DNA of 64,000 nucleotides. Origin: Marasmius tenuissimus (Eukaryota > Basidiomycota > Agaricomycetes > Agaricales > Marasmiaceae). Under the pieces are notes generated by a model. It did no database searches, was not told where the DNA came from, and worked only from the letters and a program-made list of their open reading frames with translations. The stretch is from NCBI GenBank assembly GCA_029532415.1, contig JAQOTA010000046.1:930001-994000 (forward strand). The letters are read 5' to 3'. The position numbers and the translations under genes were made by a program. Below are positions 11,401-23,353 of this stretch, piece after piece; the stretch's first letter is position 1; every line of letters begins with the position of its first letter.

Positions 11401-13600
11401 TTTAGTCCTGTGGCTCTTGACAGCGATTTATACACGGATTATTCGTGTTCAAGCATACACAACACTTTTACTATCGTAAAGTCGGCTACACGATACGTCG
11501 GAGGTGGTACGGAGAGCTTAAGGATAAAAGGTAGAGTCGACCTCGTTCATATAGAAAGGGAAGGATGACGCGACTCTGTACGGTATACAGAGAGTCCAGG
11601 CCTGTTTCATTCACTCGACCGTGGGACATCCACCTCGCCTCGGGTCGAATTCCAAGCGTCGAAGTCAGCTAGCGAAAGTAAGTGCTTTTATCATCGCAGT
11701 GAGACGATGTCCTCATTGAAGGATGTCTCGACATCCGGTCCCGGAACTGACAAGAAAGTGTAGGTGAACAGAACGGGAGTGGTGTGCCCTCCTGTCATCT
11801 CTACGTACCACCATACTAGCGAATTAGAATACCCAAACTGCTTTTTAACGACTTCTTTACAATGCCGGACTTTTCAACTACTTGAGCATTAGGCAATTCA
11901 GACTCGCTGAAAGGATTCGTAAACAGCTTTTTGATTGTTCCTTCCGGGGATATCGGCTTGGGGGGAGGGGAACGAATTCCGATGCGTCAGTCCCTCTTGA
12001 TAGCAACAGCTTGGGAGAGAAACGAAAAGATAATCATGCTTCGTCTGCCCGTCTACTGTGGAGTACGGGGTTGCACGGAGAGCTTACTTTCAGTGTCGGG
12101 AAACGCATCAGAAAAGGTGTGCAAAAGGTGAACAGAAACTAGAATCGACCGTACGTATATTGGTTCGGTGAACATCTCAAAGGAGCCTGTACGGTATTTC
12201 AGAGTCCGTTACGGTTCTGTACAATTCAAAAGTGGGATATACATCTCGCCTCGGGTTGAGTTTCAAGTCTCGGGATCAGATGGAAAGCAGTCATCGTACC
12301 CAATAAGACGTTCTCAATGTAGAGTATGTAATTGTTGAATAATAGAGTCAAGTAAATACTTACTTACTCACTCGCAAAAGTTTTGCGAGAGTCCACTCCT
12401 TCCACTTCATACTGACAGATGTCCCAGTAGGTAATAAGGAGCCATCCATATCATAGGAACCTCGATTGTTCGCTTGGGGGCAACTAATTTGAATATTATG
12501 AAGGCTTGACAAGTACCAGAAGCATTCTTCTGCGTACCCTGGCTTCGGAATCAACAGTAATCTCAGATTGACGGGTCCTCTGATTGACGGAGAACGTGTA
12601 AAGAGTTACTATCCATGCCTATTGAACTCGGAGTCTGCAATATATGGACCTATAGTTGTTTCGTATGCCAAGTCTTAGCTCTCAGAAATCAAATGGAAAG
12701 AGACATTGACGTGACCTACAGATGAGAAAGCAGCCTTGGGGCTATCCATGCACCAACGAGCCATTCTGTGTATCGCGTATATCTTGAGAGTGAAGGTGAC
12801 GGGCAGCTACTTCGTACGAATCCTGCATACGCGGTTATAACCTATGTAAGTACCCTCGAATTTACTCAATTGGAATCACAGGATACAGGATGCTCCCACG
12901 GTAGACCTTTGTTCTCTTTTCGGCAAAACTTGGACCACGTACGCTGCGGCACACCCTGATCATCGTGTAGCGGGCTTGTTATTAGACGGCCACCGTTCGA
13001 AGCTCGTAAGTTATTCCTCTGATATATACCACAAAACCTCTGCTACGGAGAGTTCTGGTCCTTCCTTCCTTTCCTTCGGGCCCACAATGATCAGGGTTCA
13101 GTGTACCTAAGCTGTCTGTTCCACCCCGCAAAGTCCGATTCGGTGAATCGGAAATAAGTAGATAGTGTCGTGACTGTTCGAGGAATGAGATATCCGGTTC
13201 TCGGGACCCGAGGTTCACGCAAAAAGTACAAGGAAGGGACATGCAAACATTCGAGCTTTGATGAGCCCTCTGGTTTTCGTAAAGAGTCCTGATTATTCAT
13301 GACCGTCGTAATCACTAAGTACGTCGGTCGTCGAGTCGGCAACACGGTTCAGTGCGGCCTCGGTCAAAGCGGGTAGAATGTCGGAATATCCGGTCCGGGA
13401 ACTGACAGAAAAGCGACGAGCAAAGAGAGTTCGAGTGGTGAGCTTCTCCTTCGTTCATTCTCTGGTTGGCCCCACTCGAACCAGCCAATACAATCATTTT
13501 AATCTCACAATCCCGGGCGTTAGGCGACTCCGGCTCGCTTGACAGCTTCGTAAATAGCTTTTACAGTCTACCAGTACTCCCATAGATCCTTCTCTACAAA
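8470..13600. repeat. Array B: diverged repeats of a decayed exon-like unit
   Basis: A unit recurs with variable spacing. Its core GGTCAAAGCGGGTAGGATGT is found, with changes, at about 9377, 10094, 10536, 11152 and 13361 (partial at about 11725). It is usually preceded by TATGTGGAGTCGG and followed by a TATCCGG motif. A second element, GCCACCGTTCGAAG followed by GATTCATACCACA, recurs at about 8515, 9560, 9793 and 12983. A third, CATC(C)ACCTCGCCTCGGGT, recurs at about 11626 and 12245. On the minus strand several cores translate as SGY(L/F/S)DILPALTEA and then ADSTYGT. This suggests that the unit began as protein-coding sequence. No copy is intact. Related units recur at 37.1-38.0 kb (B'). Confidence 0.65.
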
Positions 13601-13898
13601 CATAAAAGGATAACAGTTTTTCAGCACCCGTTCTCCCTTTGAATTGGGACATCGACACCAACGTTATCGTCAACAGCTGGGCCGAAGGAAACTCATATGT
13701 GCATTACCACGAGGTCGCCCCATATGTTGTCGAGCGAATCATCTCGCAGCGTTTGGGATGTTAGGCACTATGCTCTTCACTTCTCTCCATAGGGTCCTCA
13801 AGGTGGTAAGAATGTTCATGTACGTTTTACCAACTGTAATAAATGAAATGACATTACGAAGACCTATGGTAGTCCGAGGGTATCCATTTTCAATCCCA

Positions 13899-14694
13899 CT
13901 AGAAGACAGTAAGGGCACCAAGTACGAGGCCGCCAACAGTCAACATAAGCTGCTTCTCCATCAACAGCCCCAATGCACCACCTTGATCCTTTTGGTCACC
14001 ACTGCTCGTATTGTTTCCATTCCCACCAGTTGTGGGCGCTGCCCCGCCTGAAGCCCCACCAGTTGGCGTAGCCCCGCCAGAATTTCCACCAGTTGGTGCA
14101 GCCGCGCTTGTTTCGGAAACGGTAACCACAAAAAATGCAGTCGCTGGGCCAGACAGCGTGACGGCCGTAGCGTCAGTGGCTCCATCATCGACCGCAATCA
14201 CGCATTCTCCTACGTCCTTGCCTGTATAACGACACTCAGTATCCGCAGTGTGAACCAATCCGTCGATTCCTGTAGCTTCCCAACCACCCTTGTAACCCGA
14301 GGCAGACGCGACGATGGTTTCTAAGGGACTCGCAGACACGATGATCAGAACTGGTTGGTCAGGTATGGGGAGGGGATAATGAGCAACCTACTTATTGCCG
14401 AAGGTGTATGTGTGAAGGTTACGAGACCCCCGTCTCCTGCACCCGTTTCTGTGTCCCCACCACCGTTGAGGACGTATGTGGTCTCTGCACCGTTTGTACC
14501 AATCGGCACAGCGAACCCCCCGGACAAGGTCGAGGTACCAGGAGGAGATAATTCTCCAAATTCGACGAGAGTGATAACGGCGGCTTGTGCTATAGTTGGT
14601 CAAGGTTGTGAGCGTCTGGGCAAGTTAATATCACTTGAATTAGCTTACCAGCAAGAGACATGAAGCCGATGATGCCAAGAGCGATCGTCTTCAT
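13899..14694 (-). CDS. Secreted, probably GPI-anchored protein C
   Basis: Three exons close in frame: 14694-14649, 14589-14392 and 14350-13899 (231 residues; introns of 59 and 41 nt, both phase 1). The N-terminus MKTIALGIIGFMSLAAQA is a clear signal peptide. The mature part contains VPIGTNGAETTYV and a pair of cysteines (ECRYTGKDVGEC). A low-complexity linker of GGNSGGATPTGG-type repeats follows, and then a hydrophobic C-terminal tail (LMLTVGGLVLGALTVF). Signal peptide, Ser/Thr/Gly linker and hydrophobic tail together indicate a GPI-anchored wall or surface protein, a frequent architecture in Agaricomycetes. No enzymatic domain is seen. An intact paralogue C' lies at 38441-39206. The second intron is short (41 nt), but the frame supports it. 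Confidence 0.82.
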
Positions 14695-14817
14695 GATTAT
14701 CTCGTTCCCGAGTGCGGACAAAAAGAGTGTTGGTGCTGGTGAACTGAGAACGAAGGGGGAGAGAAGCTTGAGAGAGAGGTCGTCAATGGTTCTCACACAC
14801 TGCTCAGAGGCATACGG

Positions 14818-14825
14818 CTTTTATA
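14818..14825 (-). promoter_or_regulatory. TATA box of gene C
   Basis: TATAAAAG is read on the minus strand about 125 nt before the start codon of C. The same element, TATAAAAA, with the same flank (CGCGTATAAAA), stands at the equivalent place before C' (39328-39335). Conservation in both copies supports a real core promoter. Confidence 0.6.
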
Positions 14826-16133
14826 CGCGCCCAGTGGGCAGCAGTAAGGAACAAACAGCAACACACCGTGTCAATACATAAACCCTACACTTGTTGTGCT
14901 TCTCGGACGAAGAAAGGGTTTCCAGATAAGTTTACCCACTACCGAATTTTGGTCGCACGAATGAAGGGATTGCAAATATTACTCGTTAGACTACTGAAGG
15001 TTGTTCTTTGGCAAAATTTCACCATAGAAAAGGTGAAAGACGTGTGTTAGTCGCTCGAAGGAGCTTTTATAAGTTAGGACTCCGAGAGATATCGAGGCGC
15101 CTCAGTAGTGCAAGCGGCCTAGCTGACTCTTCCAGTTCGGAAGTACTCTGTAGTGCCCTGAGGTTTCTATGCTGCACCCCGCACACTGTTTTCCAACGTG
15201 ACATTCATTGGACCATCAACAACATAAAGATCAACATACATGGCAACTTCTCCCTCAAACCCAGAATGTTGATGCAATTTAAGAACAACTGCCGTGCAAT
15301 ACATTGAGGTGAGGGAGTGTGCGGGCCGCCCGGGCTTGTTCGTCAAGGCGGTTAATCCTCGAGACAACATCCGAGCCTACAGCGCTCGAACGACCGTCCA
15401 AGAGCAACCACGAGAAGCACGATTTGGGCGCAATCTGAGGCAAAGTACTCCAGGAGCTCTGAAGTGACTTCAAAGCCTCTCATCTTGTGCTCCTTCCCAC
15501 AAATACTTCTCAAGTTTGTTCTAATCATTCTCCGAGTCACCGCTACTAAGTATGGACACGCACCAAATTGGTCCAGCAACGATAATCCCGGGCGCTCGCC
15601 TACAGGGTCTCAGAATCTACCAGAACCGGCCCCGCCATCACTACACTTCGCCACCCCAGGCTCTTCTGGCTCTGAAAACCACTATGAGCAACCGTGAAGC
15701 CTCGAAGATCGAGTTGGGCCGGCGCTTAACGGGCGTTTGATAGGGCGCTTAGATCATGACGCCGCGCCAAATTGGCCGGACTTTGAAAGATGATCCCGGC
15801 CATTGTTGCTCCGATGGACCATTGCTCTTGGGATTTGATCTTCATATATGTATGTCTTTCTCTGTAAGATAGTTAGTCAATATGATTGAAATTGCACGTG
15901 CCAAAAATGTTGTACACAAGTAGTGACCAGGCCGCGTGCGTCAAAATGGACGACCCTGGCAAGCGTTCAGATGATCGACTGACAAGAAAAGTAATCTACG
16001 GAGGATGTGTACGATACCCAACTGACTGTTACTAAGCACAACATGGCCAGAGTATGTACTGTGTATTTATCTCCTCCAGACTCAAGAGCGAGTCTGCATA
16101 TAAGGTGATGGGCAACGCAGCAAGCAACCAGAC
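14826..16133. other. Intergenic between C and the copia element
   Basis: The part up to 15446 is the upstream half of the duplicated C block. From 15447 to 16133 the sequence has no counterpart in the second copy, and I see no gene in it. Confidence 0.4.
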
Positions 16134-16138
16134 CTGTC
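16134..16138. repeat. Target site duplication of the copia element, CTGTC (left)
   Basis: The 5 bases CTGTC stand directly before the first LTR and again directly after the second (23625-23629), as expected of integrase-made insertion. Confidence 0.85.
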
Positions 16139-16396
16139 TGTTGAGGCAGAGGTCCTGCCCACGCAGTGGCAGCATGGGACAGACTAGCTCACCTGGAGAT
16201 AGACTTAGAGGCAGCAACAAGAGTAGTAAAAGTACTGGTATTGCATGTAGATACAGAGCTACTTATATACTATACAGAGGTGGCTGTAGCTACTATAACA
16301 GGAGTGACTAGGAATAGCATAGATCATAGTGAAATGATTGAAGCATAGATGCGGCCCAATACAACGGTCCATATATCTGGGAGTCCGGATTCAACA
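16139..16396 (-). repeat. LTR of the copia element (3' LTR with respect to its genes)
   Basis: 258 bp, TGTTGA..TCAACA. It matches the LTR at 23367-23624 in length and differs from it at 12 positions, all transitions. Since the element's genes run on the minus strand, this is the downstream LTR. The purine tract AAGGGGGAG abuts it at 16397-16405 (minus strand) and is the probable polypurine tract. Confidence 0.92.
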
Positions 16397-16437
16397 CTCC
16401 CCCTTGCTAAGTGCAGCACAAGTAGAGAACAAAGTGT

Positions 16438-16815
16438 CTATTCGGACGAATAAAATTCAAGTCCAAGATGTTCTCTAAAAGCAGAGAACTTGACATGACC
16501 CAAATTCTTGGTAAACATGTCCACAGGATTGTAAGCACCGTCAATAAAGAAAAGATCGACCTTGCAGTCTGAAACACATTCGCGAATGTAGTGATAGCGA
16601 ATATCAATGTGTTTGGTGCGACGTTCTTGAACTGGGTTAGAGGCAATAAAAATTGAGCCTTGATTATCTCCACATATGGGTACAGGAGTCATATCAATCC
16701 CAAGTTCAGAGAGTAACTGTCGAATCCACACAGCTTGACGGCTACAGTTGGATAGTGCCATATATTCAGCTTCAGTGGATGAAAGCGCAACAGTCTTCTG
16801 AGCATGTGATTGTCA
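16438..16815 (-). pseudogene. Copia RNase H
   Basis: The product carries ALSNCSRQAVWIRQLL and KHIDIRYHYIRE, which are hallmarks of copia RNase H. It is continuous with the RT upstream except for an in-frame TGA at 16813-16815, just before the stretch leading to EAEYMAL. In copia elements a tryptophan is usual at this point (a TGG to TGA change). The enzyme would degrade RNA in the RNA-DNA hybrid during replication. The nonsense codon separates it from RT. Confidence 0.85.
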
Positions 16816-17970
16816 ACAGAAGATGCCACCTGCCAATTTGAAGAAATAGCCCATGATCGACTGACGTTTGATAGGATCAGCAGCCCAATCTGAATCAGTG
16901 AATGCTAATAAACCTCTGTCAGAGGCTCCATCATAGACCAATGCATAGTCTGGAGTTCCTGCAAGATAGCGGCAAATATAAAGTGCCTTCTTTAGGTGAT
17001 CCTCCGATGAATTAGCAGAGAATTGAGAAAGCTTTGTAACAGCGTAGGCAATATCTGGACAAGTGCCAAGTATGATATACAGAAGCGATCCAATCACTGA
17101 TTGATATCGAGCGCAACATTCGGGATCAACAGGACCTTTGTTGGGTTGTGGAATATAGCTGGCAGGAAGAGGAGTATCAGCTGCTTTTGCATTCTGCATG
17201 CTGAATTGCTTCAAGACCTTCTTCAAATAGTCAGTCCAGTTAAGAAGGATCTTACAGCCTTCGCATTGAATACGCATGCACAAGAACTCCTTAGCTTCTC
17301 CCAAATCACGGTATTCCCAACAAACCATAAACTCAGTTTTCTTCTTGCCAACAAAGGCTTTGTTGGGTCCAAGGAATAATGCATTGTCAACATAGATCAA
17401 TGCGATACATTCTTCACCAATTTCTTGATCCTTGCAGATGAAGAGACCTGCATCAGAAGTCAGGTGTTTTAAGCCCATTACTTTCATGGACAAATTGAGG
17501 GTACACCACCACTCAAGAGTGGCTTGCTTCAGTTCATATAATGCACAGCGAAGGCAATAGACTTTGCCTTCCTGACCCTTAACCTTGAAACCTTCAGGTT
17601 GATCCATATAGATCTCTTCCTTCAGTTTGCTATTTAGAAAAGTGTTCTTCACATGCAATGCCTGAATGTGCCAGTTTTTGAGAGCTGCAAGTGCAAGCAT
17701 CATCTATACAGTTTCAAACTGTACAACTGGTGAGAAGATCTCATCAAAGTCAACACCTTCAACCTGAGAGAAACCCTTGGCAACAAGTCGAGCTTTCTTT
17801 CGACCATCTGACTTAACATCAAACACCCATCTATTTTTGACAGCCTTGCAACCTTTAGGTAGGTCAACCAATTTGAAGACCTTGTGCTTGCCAAGAGCCT
17901 CTAGTTCATTGCAGCAAGCAGCCTTCCATTCTCTCTGCTGCTCAGCTGGCAGCTTCAGTATGTCACAGAG
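16816..17970 (-). pseudogene. Copia reverse transcriptase
   Basis: The frame 16813-17703 spans most of the RT: KNWHIQALHVKNTFLN, EEIYMDQPEGF, then the active-site box read as YVDN at about 17383-17394, and later DIAYAVTKLSQF. Family members have YVDD; here the second Asp is Asn. The first catalytic Asp (usual VDVK) reads LHVK. Upstream coding sequence (17710-17970) is cut from it by an in-frame TAG at 17704-17706. With two catalytic aspartates changed and a nonsense codon, it cannot be functional. Confidence 0.88.
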
Positions 17971-19320
17971 AGTCCACTCTCAAACGTTAGACATATCGGT
18001 GAGGTCATCGTGAACAGGAACTGCCCGATTTAACAGATAAATCACGAAACCTACTCCCCCTTCCTGGGATAATTGTTGCACTAAGCTATTGGGCTGACTC
18101 CCCCTGGAGTTACACATGGTAGACAGACTGGCACAATTAGTCCCAGGAACCTTTCTAGGTCTGCCTCTCCTACAAGTAGTAGGTGGATCCATGGGTTCTC
18201 TATCACCCATGGCATCTCTCCATGTAGAATTTTTCTCCATATTGCACACAATGCGCGAGAGATTATTTGGGTCTTGTTGTTCACCAAATACATTATCAGG
18301 TTGCTTAGTACCCGTCTGTTTCCTGCCTGAACACCTTGGCGGTGGAGACTGCTCTTGTCCACCCACAGGTGTAGGTGGCCTGGGAGGCTGTAATGGAGGA
18401 TCAGGATCAGGATGTTGATGTTCACCCTGAGGTACAGGACCATCTCCATCATCGTCATGCAGAGATTCCCATCGCTTTGGAAGGTTCTCAGGAGGATATA
18501 GATCGTCATCAGACAAATCATCATCACTATCCAAGGAGAAGTTGGGATTTTCACCCAATACCGGCGGTATTTCAGGGATTTCACCCACCGGGGTAAAGCC
18601 ATGAGGTTTCTTATCAGAACACTTTGGGAACAAATTTTCATTGAATAGAGCTGTTGCGCTTTTGAAGAGAGTATTATTAGACATCTTCATGAAGACATAT
18701 CCTTTCATGCCTTCCTAAAAACCAATAAAGCTCATCAGTTCCGAACGCAGAGATAACTTGTTAACTTGACGCTTTTCTGGAATAAACACATATGCTGCAC
18801 ATCCAAAGACTTGGAGATCCGAAACATCTGGTGCACTGCCATGCAACTTCTCATGCGGGGTCAACCAACATAAACGCTGGGACAGTGTCCAATTGTGAAG
18901 TGTAACGGCGTGCAACACACAGAATTCCCACCAAGAAGGTGGAAGACAAGCATCAAAACAAAGAGCTTGAGCTTTCTCGACAATGGTCTGATTGAACCGT
19001 TCTGCACGACCATTCTGTTACGGCGTATATGGAATGCTGGTCAGAATTTTGATACCATGCTTCTTCAGTACATCATTGAAGACATGTGATTTGTACTCTC
19101 CCCCTCCATCAGACATCCATTCCTTAATATCAACACCAAATTGCACCTTCACCATAGCAATAAAGTCATGGAGCATCTTGATAGAGTGAGATTTGCGTCA
19201 CATGAGCATTGTCCAGCCATGTGAAGTACAGTCATCGACAAACAACATATACCATTTGTATTTGTGGTATGACTCAGTGGGGAATTGTTTGAGGTTGGAG
19301 TGGAAGTGGAATCAGGGAAT

Positions 19321-20260
19321 TGTGACGAAGCTACAACCTAACCGATGCACTCGGGGACCGAGGTTTTAAGGCTTATACGGCGACTGCTAACACGCAACAC
19401 AACACGGAACTTTAGGGATTGAGGAAGCAAGATGAATACTCAAGAACCCGGACACTAACGTAGATACTATCTGTATAGTATCCGTAGCTCCACACAGAAT
19501 TATTCTAATGCTAACTATCGTAAGACTCTTAAGTTATTTGAACTCAGAATCACACGGGGATGTTAGAGAATCAACAATGATTCTATTTAGTACAGAATCA
19601 AAATGAGGCTCCGTGTATCTAAGGGGACTCGTAGATAACAGGGAGGATGAGGAAAGACAATGAAGAGTGCACAAAAAGTGCAAGAGAACAGCTATAGGAG
19701 CGGGAGAGACAGCTAAAGATAGCTAAGGCTATCTAGAACTAGAAAAAATAGAGAACAGGGGAGGGAAGACAAAACAGCAAAGAGAAATGGGGCGGAAACA
19801 ACAGTGGGGGCAAAAGACAACACGGGAGGGGCACAAAATATCTAGACTGAGGATTTCGGGCGAAATCCTCAGTCCTTTTATACATTCACACTATCTATTA
19901 CACGGAGATCTCGTACCTACGGTCCGGACATGGATAATAGATTTCTCGGAAAGGAAATTTGAACAGCTTTTCCGCAGCAGCATGACACAAGAGAACATAC
20001 CGTTCAGGACTATTGGGTCTTGAAGCCCTTAGATAAAGAATTAAATACTGCGGCGGGAGCAAGCTGTGCTTTGGTGGATACTGTGAGAGAGCAGGTAATG
20101 GGACTTGAGAATAAATCATTGAATAAGTGCAGAGCTGCAGTATTCATTGGTTTTGAAGCCCAGCGCCTGAAATTACCACGGGCGTCAGCCGGATCCACCC
20201 GGCCCGTTGATAACTCGGAAATTCATGCGTCAGGGTATGGTCGATTTTCGACTCATGACA
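19321..20260. mobile_element. Solo LTR inserted in the copia integrase region
   Basis: 940 bp starting TGTGACG and ending CATGACA, flanked on both sides by GGAAT (19316-19320 and 20261-20265). This is a perfect 5-bp target duplication inside a copia coding sequence. It has TG..CA ends, contains no coding frame, and holds a TATA-like CCTTTTATACATTC at about 19873. It is therefore best read as a solo LTR left by recombination of a larger, long-LTR element. The superfamily is not determinable from the LTR alone. Confidence 0.85.
19846..19873. repeat. Perfect 12-bp inverted repeat in the solo LTR
   Basis: ACTGAGGATTTC and GAAATCCTCAGT are separated by four bases (GGGC), and a TATA-like sequence follows immediately. 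Its position in the LTR suggests a promoter-associated or RNA-hairpin role. This is inference. Confidence 0.6.
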
Positions 20261-20976
20261 GGAATGATCTGGAGTGCATCTTTCCTTCTGCACATCCTCA
20301 GCATAATTGGGTTTTCTTTGGTTTTCGGTCGAGTTCTGGGAAGTTCTTAGTATGCTTCTGAGCTTTATCCAGAGCCTTGTCTGAACAATGTCTGAAATGT
20401 CTGTGTAGAACCTTGTAGTCAACTTTATCCATTGTTGACTTGGCCATTAAGCTACGAGCAGAGGCTTTCTGTGAGCTAACCCAAAAGATGGTTTGACCAG
20501 GCATAAGCGGGTAAAATACCAATGACTGGCGTCAACCCTTGTTATAAAAAGCCAATGTGCTAGACGATCTGCGCACTTGCAGACCATCTTGCAAGAACTC
20601 TCTAAGCGAGAGAAGTCGAATTGACAGAAGCGGAACATAATAGACAGGATAGAGTCGCGTAATTTGTTCCTCCATACAATCGTCAGATCCTTCAACAGCA
20701 TGAGAGATGAACACAGTCCCTTTTCCCTTGATTTGGATAGGGTTGTCCTTCTGTGCAGTGTTTAGCTGCGGTCCATTGTTCATGGGTTCATATTTGGCAA
20801 AATCTTCGAGATCATAAGTAAAGTGCAATGAAGCACCTGAATCAACGATCCACTCTTGCGAGCGCTTCCAGTCGCCTTCTTTCCCTTACAATCAGCACAT
20901 GTGGCAAAGTGATCACCAATATATTGCGCAAATTTCATACGGGACACGATATCCTAACTACTACGTTTAGAAGCGG

Positions 20977-23050
20977 CTAGTAAAGCAGCGCACTGTAGGT
21001 TTGTATCAGTGTTAGAAGAAAGACTGAGATAAGGCACTTGCCTGTCATCGTCAGATTCCTCAGATCCGATGGAGACCAAATCGTACTCAACATCATTGGA
21101 AAAAAACCAGCGGCATCTGCAATCTCACTGTCAACGTCCATGGCACTTCCACTCGCAATTTTCATACGCAAGGAATCATTAACAGTGTTCAACGCAATAC
21201 GATCCTCACGCTCAGAGTCAGAGTCCTCATAGAAAGAATCATAGAGGTCGTAAACCTTCTCAACGCTCTTAGCACACTTTGCAGGTGGAGCAGTGGAGGA
21301 GGGACCACTGATACAATGCTTCAGAGAGGAAGAGGAAGCAGCTGCATATCCCTGTTCCATAGGTTCAAGGATCTGGGCATACTTGGGAACACCAAGACGA
21401 TCGGCAAGACTGCGAGCAGCCTGAGCATTCTCAAAGACAGTACTACCAGAGGTAGCACCGGAGAAACACTGCATGTGGAGTGGATCCCAGGATCGGTCCG
21501 CAGGATGTACAACAGATGGAGTATCAGGAACGATGGGTGGTGAAGAGATGGACAAATGAGCAAGGGACGCGATATGAGAATGACCCTTGTGAGAGGAGTC
21601 ACCCTTGTTGTTCTGAGAATCACCCTTCTTCTTTCTGCCATGTTGGTTGTTCTTCTTCTTCTGGTCGTTGTCGTTATTAGACTGGTTTTTATTGTTAGAC
21701 AACAATGAAGGAGGATTGGACTGCTGGTTAAACTTCGGGTCCTTGTCCTTCTTCTTGACAGAAGAGATGCGTGACATGAGAGGAGCGGGTTTCTGAGCTT
21801 CGTAGTGGTTAATGACAGCATCACAATCCACTTCAAAAGTAAGTTCAGCTGGCGAGTTACCATTGGTAGCGAATTCACGAGCATTGGCCCATGACTGTGG
21901 AATGATGGAGAGGAGGAGCATGGCTTTGACGAGGGTAGGGAGTTCTATCTGTGCTTCAGAGAGTTGGCCGAATAGAAGTTCGAGTCTGACAATCTCAGGA
22001 ACGGGGTTACCACTGGACAAACAAAACTCTATGACCGACTTGAAGTCAGCCCAAACAGAAACAGAAGTCTGTTGACCATAACGAGCCTTGATCTTCTCCC
22101 AAGCATTCCAAGCTGTATCATCATCCTCAATAATACTCTGCACGGCAATGGTGGTGGTGGCACGTAGTGCACCCATGGCCTTGAATTCATACTTCTTCCA
22201 ACGTTGATGGTCCTTCTCATGCCTGAGAAGATCCTTCTCATATCTATCCAAATCCTTAGCATACTGCTCAAGGTCCCTACCATACTGTTACGAATCCACC
22301 TACTGTTTTCCCTTCCCTTGGTCCCTGGGTACTTTTTCCACATGTTTTTCTCTTTATTTCCCATGGTTACATGTTCTCACCATCGCATTCTCGCCTCCAT
22401 ATTATTACCTGGTACTACCTGGTGTTCCACATTGTTCCCAGATATTTTCCCAGCATACCATATGGTTTCCACTATGACCCTGTTTCCACATGTATCCCTT
22501 GATTCTTATCACTTGAGCTTTCAGTTTTCCTGTTTTATCTTCGCTCCCATGATATCTCTACAGCTTGGTTCTGTCATATATAATCATGGACACTTCTAGA
22601 TAGTTCCCCAGTCTGACAACTTTGTCTCATAGTGCTTGTTTCCAGCATGTACTATCTTACACTTGCCCTACTCAATTCTATCTTTTCTACTACGCACTCT
22701 TGACCCTGTTGGTGGCCTGAGGGGTTTTCCTAGTCACTGGCCTCGTTCTTGACAACCATACTGCTGCATCTGTTCACCGGTAGGGGAGACTGTCTCTTGA
22801 CATTGAGTAGCTTCTCCACCTTCACGAGCAGGAACACTGACAGTGCGAGTAGTTGGCTGGGATTCTGCTGGTTCGGTAGGTTTCTCAGGTTGATCAGGTT
22901 CAGGATCGTTGTTGGTGTAGTGGTCGTAGTAGAACTCGTTGATCATGGTGTAGGTACCAAGACCCTTGGACCACTTGCGCCAGTTGACACCGCTGAAGAC
23001 CTCAACGGTGGGGATAAGGGTAGACATAACAGGAGCCATAGCGATCTGGA
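20977..23050 (-). pseudogene. Copia gag, interrupted
   Basis: The N-terminal part (about 23050-22764) reads TVEVFSGVNWRKWSKGLGTY, typical of copia gag. The larger part (22278-20977) continues DLLRHEKDHQRWKKYEFKAM, then AWEKIKARYGQQT and SIIPQSWANAREFA, ending in a Lys/Asn/Gln-rich basic region. The two parts were one frame until the 469-bp insertion at 22286-22754. The start is most likely the Met at about 23040, in MAPVMSTLIPT. Confidence 0.82.
22286..22754. mobile_element. Second nested insertion in gag (probable solo LTR)
   Basis: About 469 bp with TGTTACG..TTGACA ends, lying in the middle of the gag frame. The sequence ACCATACTG occurs on both sides (22279-22287 and 22755-22763). If the ends are TG..CA, the duplicated target is ACCATAC (7 bp), longer than the usual 5. 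The CT-rich, gene-free content and the termini fit a solo LTR, but another class with a 7-9-bp duplication is possible. Confidence 0.65.
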
Positions 23051-23353
23051 GTAATAAAACAACGATCAGCATAGGTTCATCATCATAGGCAATGATAAAA
23101 GAAATCACTGCACGGTCAACAGCGATAGCCATCAATCATTGTTGAGGACACAGTCCACCATCATCAAACATCAATGAAGATGTCGGCTCACAGGTCCAGA
23201 ACCAGTGTTAACTGTCTGCCCATCATGACAGCGATTAAGCAGTCACGATGGTTATCGATTGCAACAACCACAATAGTGCATCATCATAGGCAGCACTCAG
23301 TAAAGGTGCACTTCCTAGAGAGCTGCCATCGCAGGGCACATCAATAGGGCACT

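Larger units (their letters stand above)
13540..15446. repeat. Duplicated block containing gene C (partner 38040-39917)
   Basis: Homology with 38040-39917 runs in the same orientation from the AATCCCGGGCGT(T/G)AGGCGACTC motif (13548 and 38041), through the 3' flank with ATATCGTCAACAGCTGG-like sequence, and through the whole gene and its promoter. It ends at CAATCTGAGGCAAAG (15446 and 39917). Beyond these points the two copies are unrelated. Confidence 0.8.
17971..20850 (-). pseudogene. Copia protease, integrase and linker region, broken
   Basis: The protease motif WIVDSGASLHFT is at about 20826-20860. The pre-integrase zinc-binding part (HRHFRH..C..C) lies near 20290-20450. The integrase core runs 19260-18720 with VDDCTSHGW, WMSDGGGEY and a PYTP-stop-QNGRAERFNQT segment, where TAA at 19018-19020 replaces the usual Gln codon. 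VFGCAAYVFIPE follows. A Pro/Asp-rich linker occupies 18700-17980. An inserted LTR (19321-20260) splits the region, and the reading frame differs across it. Further stops occur at about 18717 and 20532. Confidence 0.82.

Noticed and set aside
8470..13600. CRISPR-like or regular satellite array
   Set aside because: Unit spacing varies from about 440 to over 2000 nt and the units are strongly diverged. There are no constant repeats or unique spacers, and the genome is eukaryotic.
18116..18596. Plus-strand frames with His/Asp-rich and Gly/Cys-rich products
   Set aside because: Antisense to the Pro/Asp-rich linker of the copia polyprotein.
19846..19873. Rho-independent-type terminator
   Set aside because: The hairpin lies in a fungal LTR before a TATA-like box; bacterial-type termination does not apply.
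20010..20422. Frames at the edge of the copia integrase region
   Set aside because: They read across the border of the inserted solo LTR (20260) and are chance fusions.
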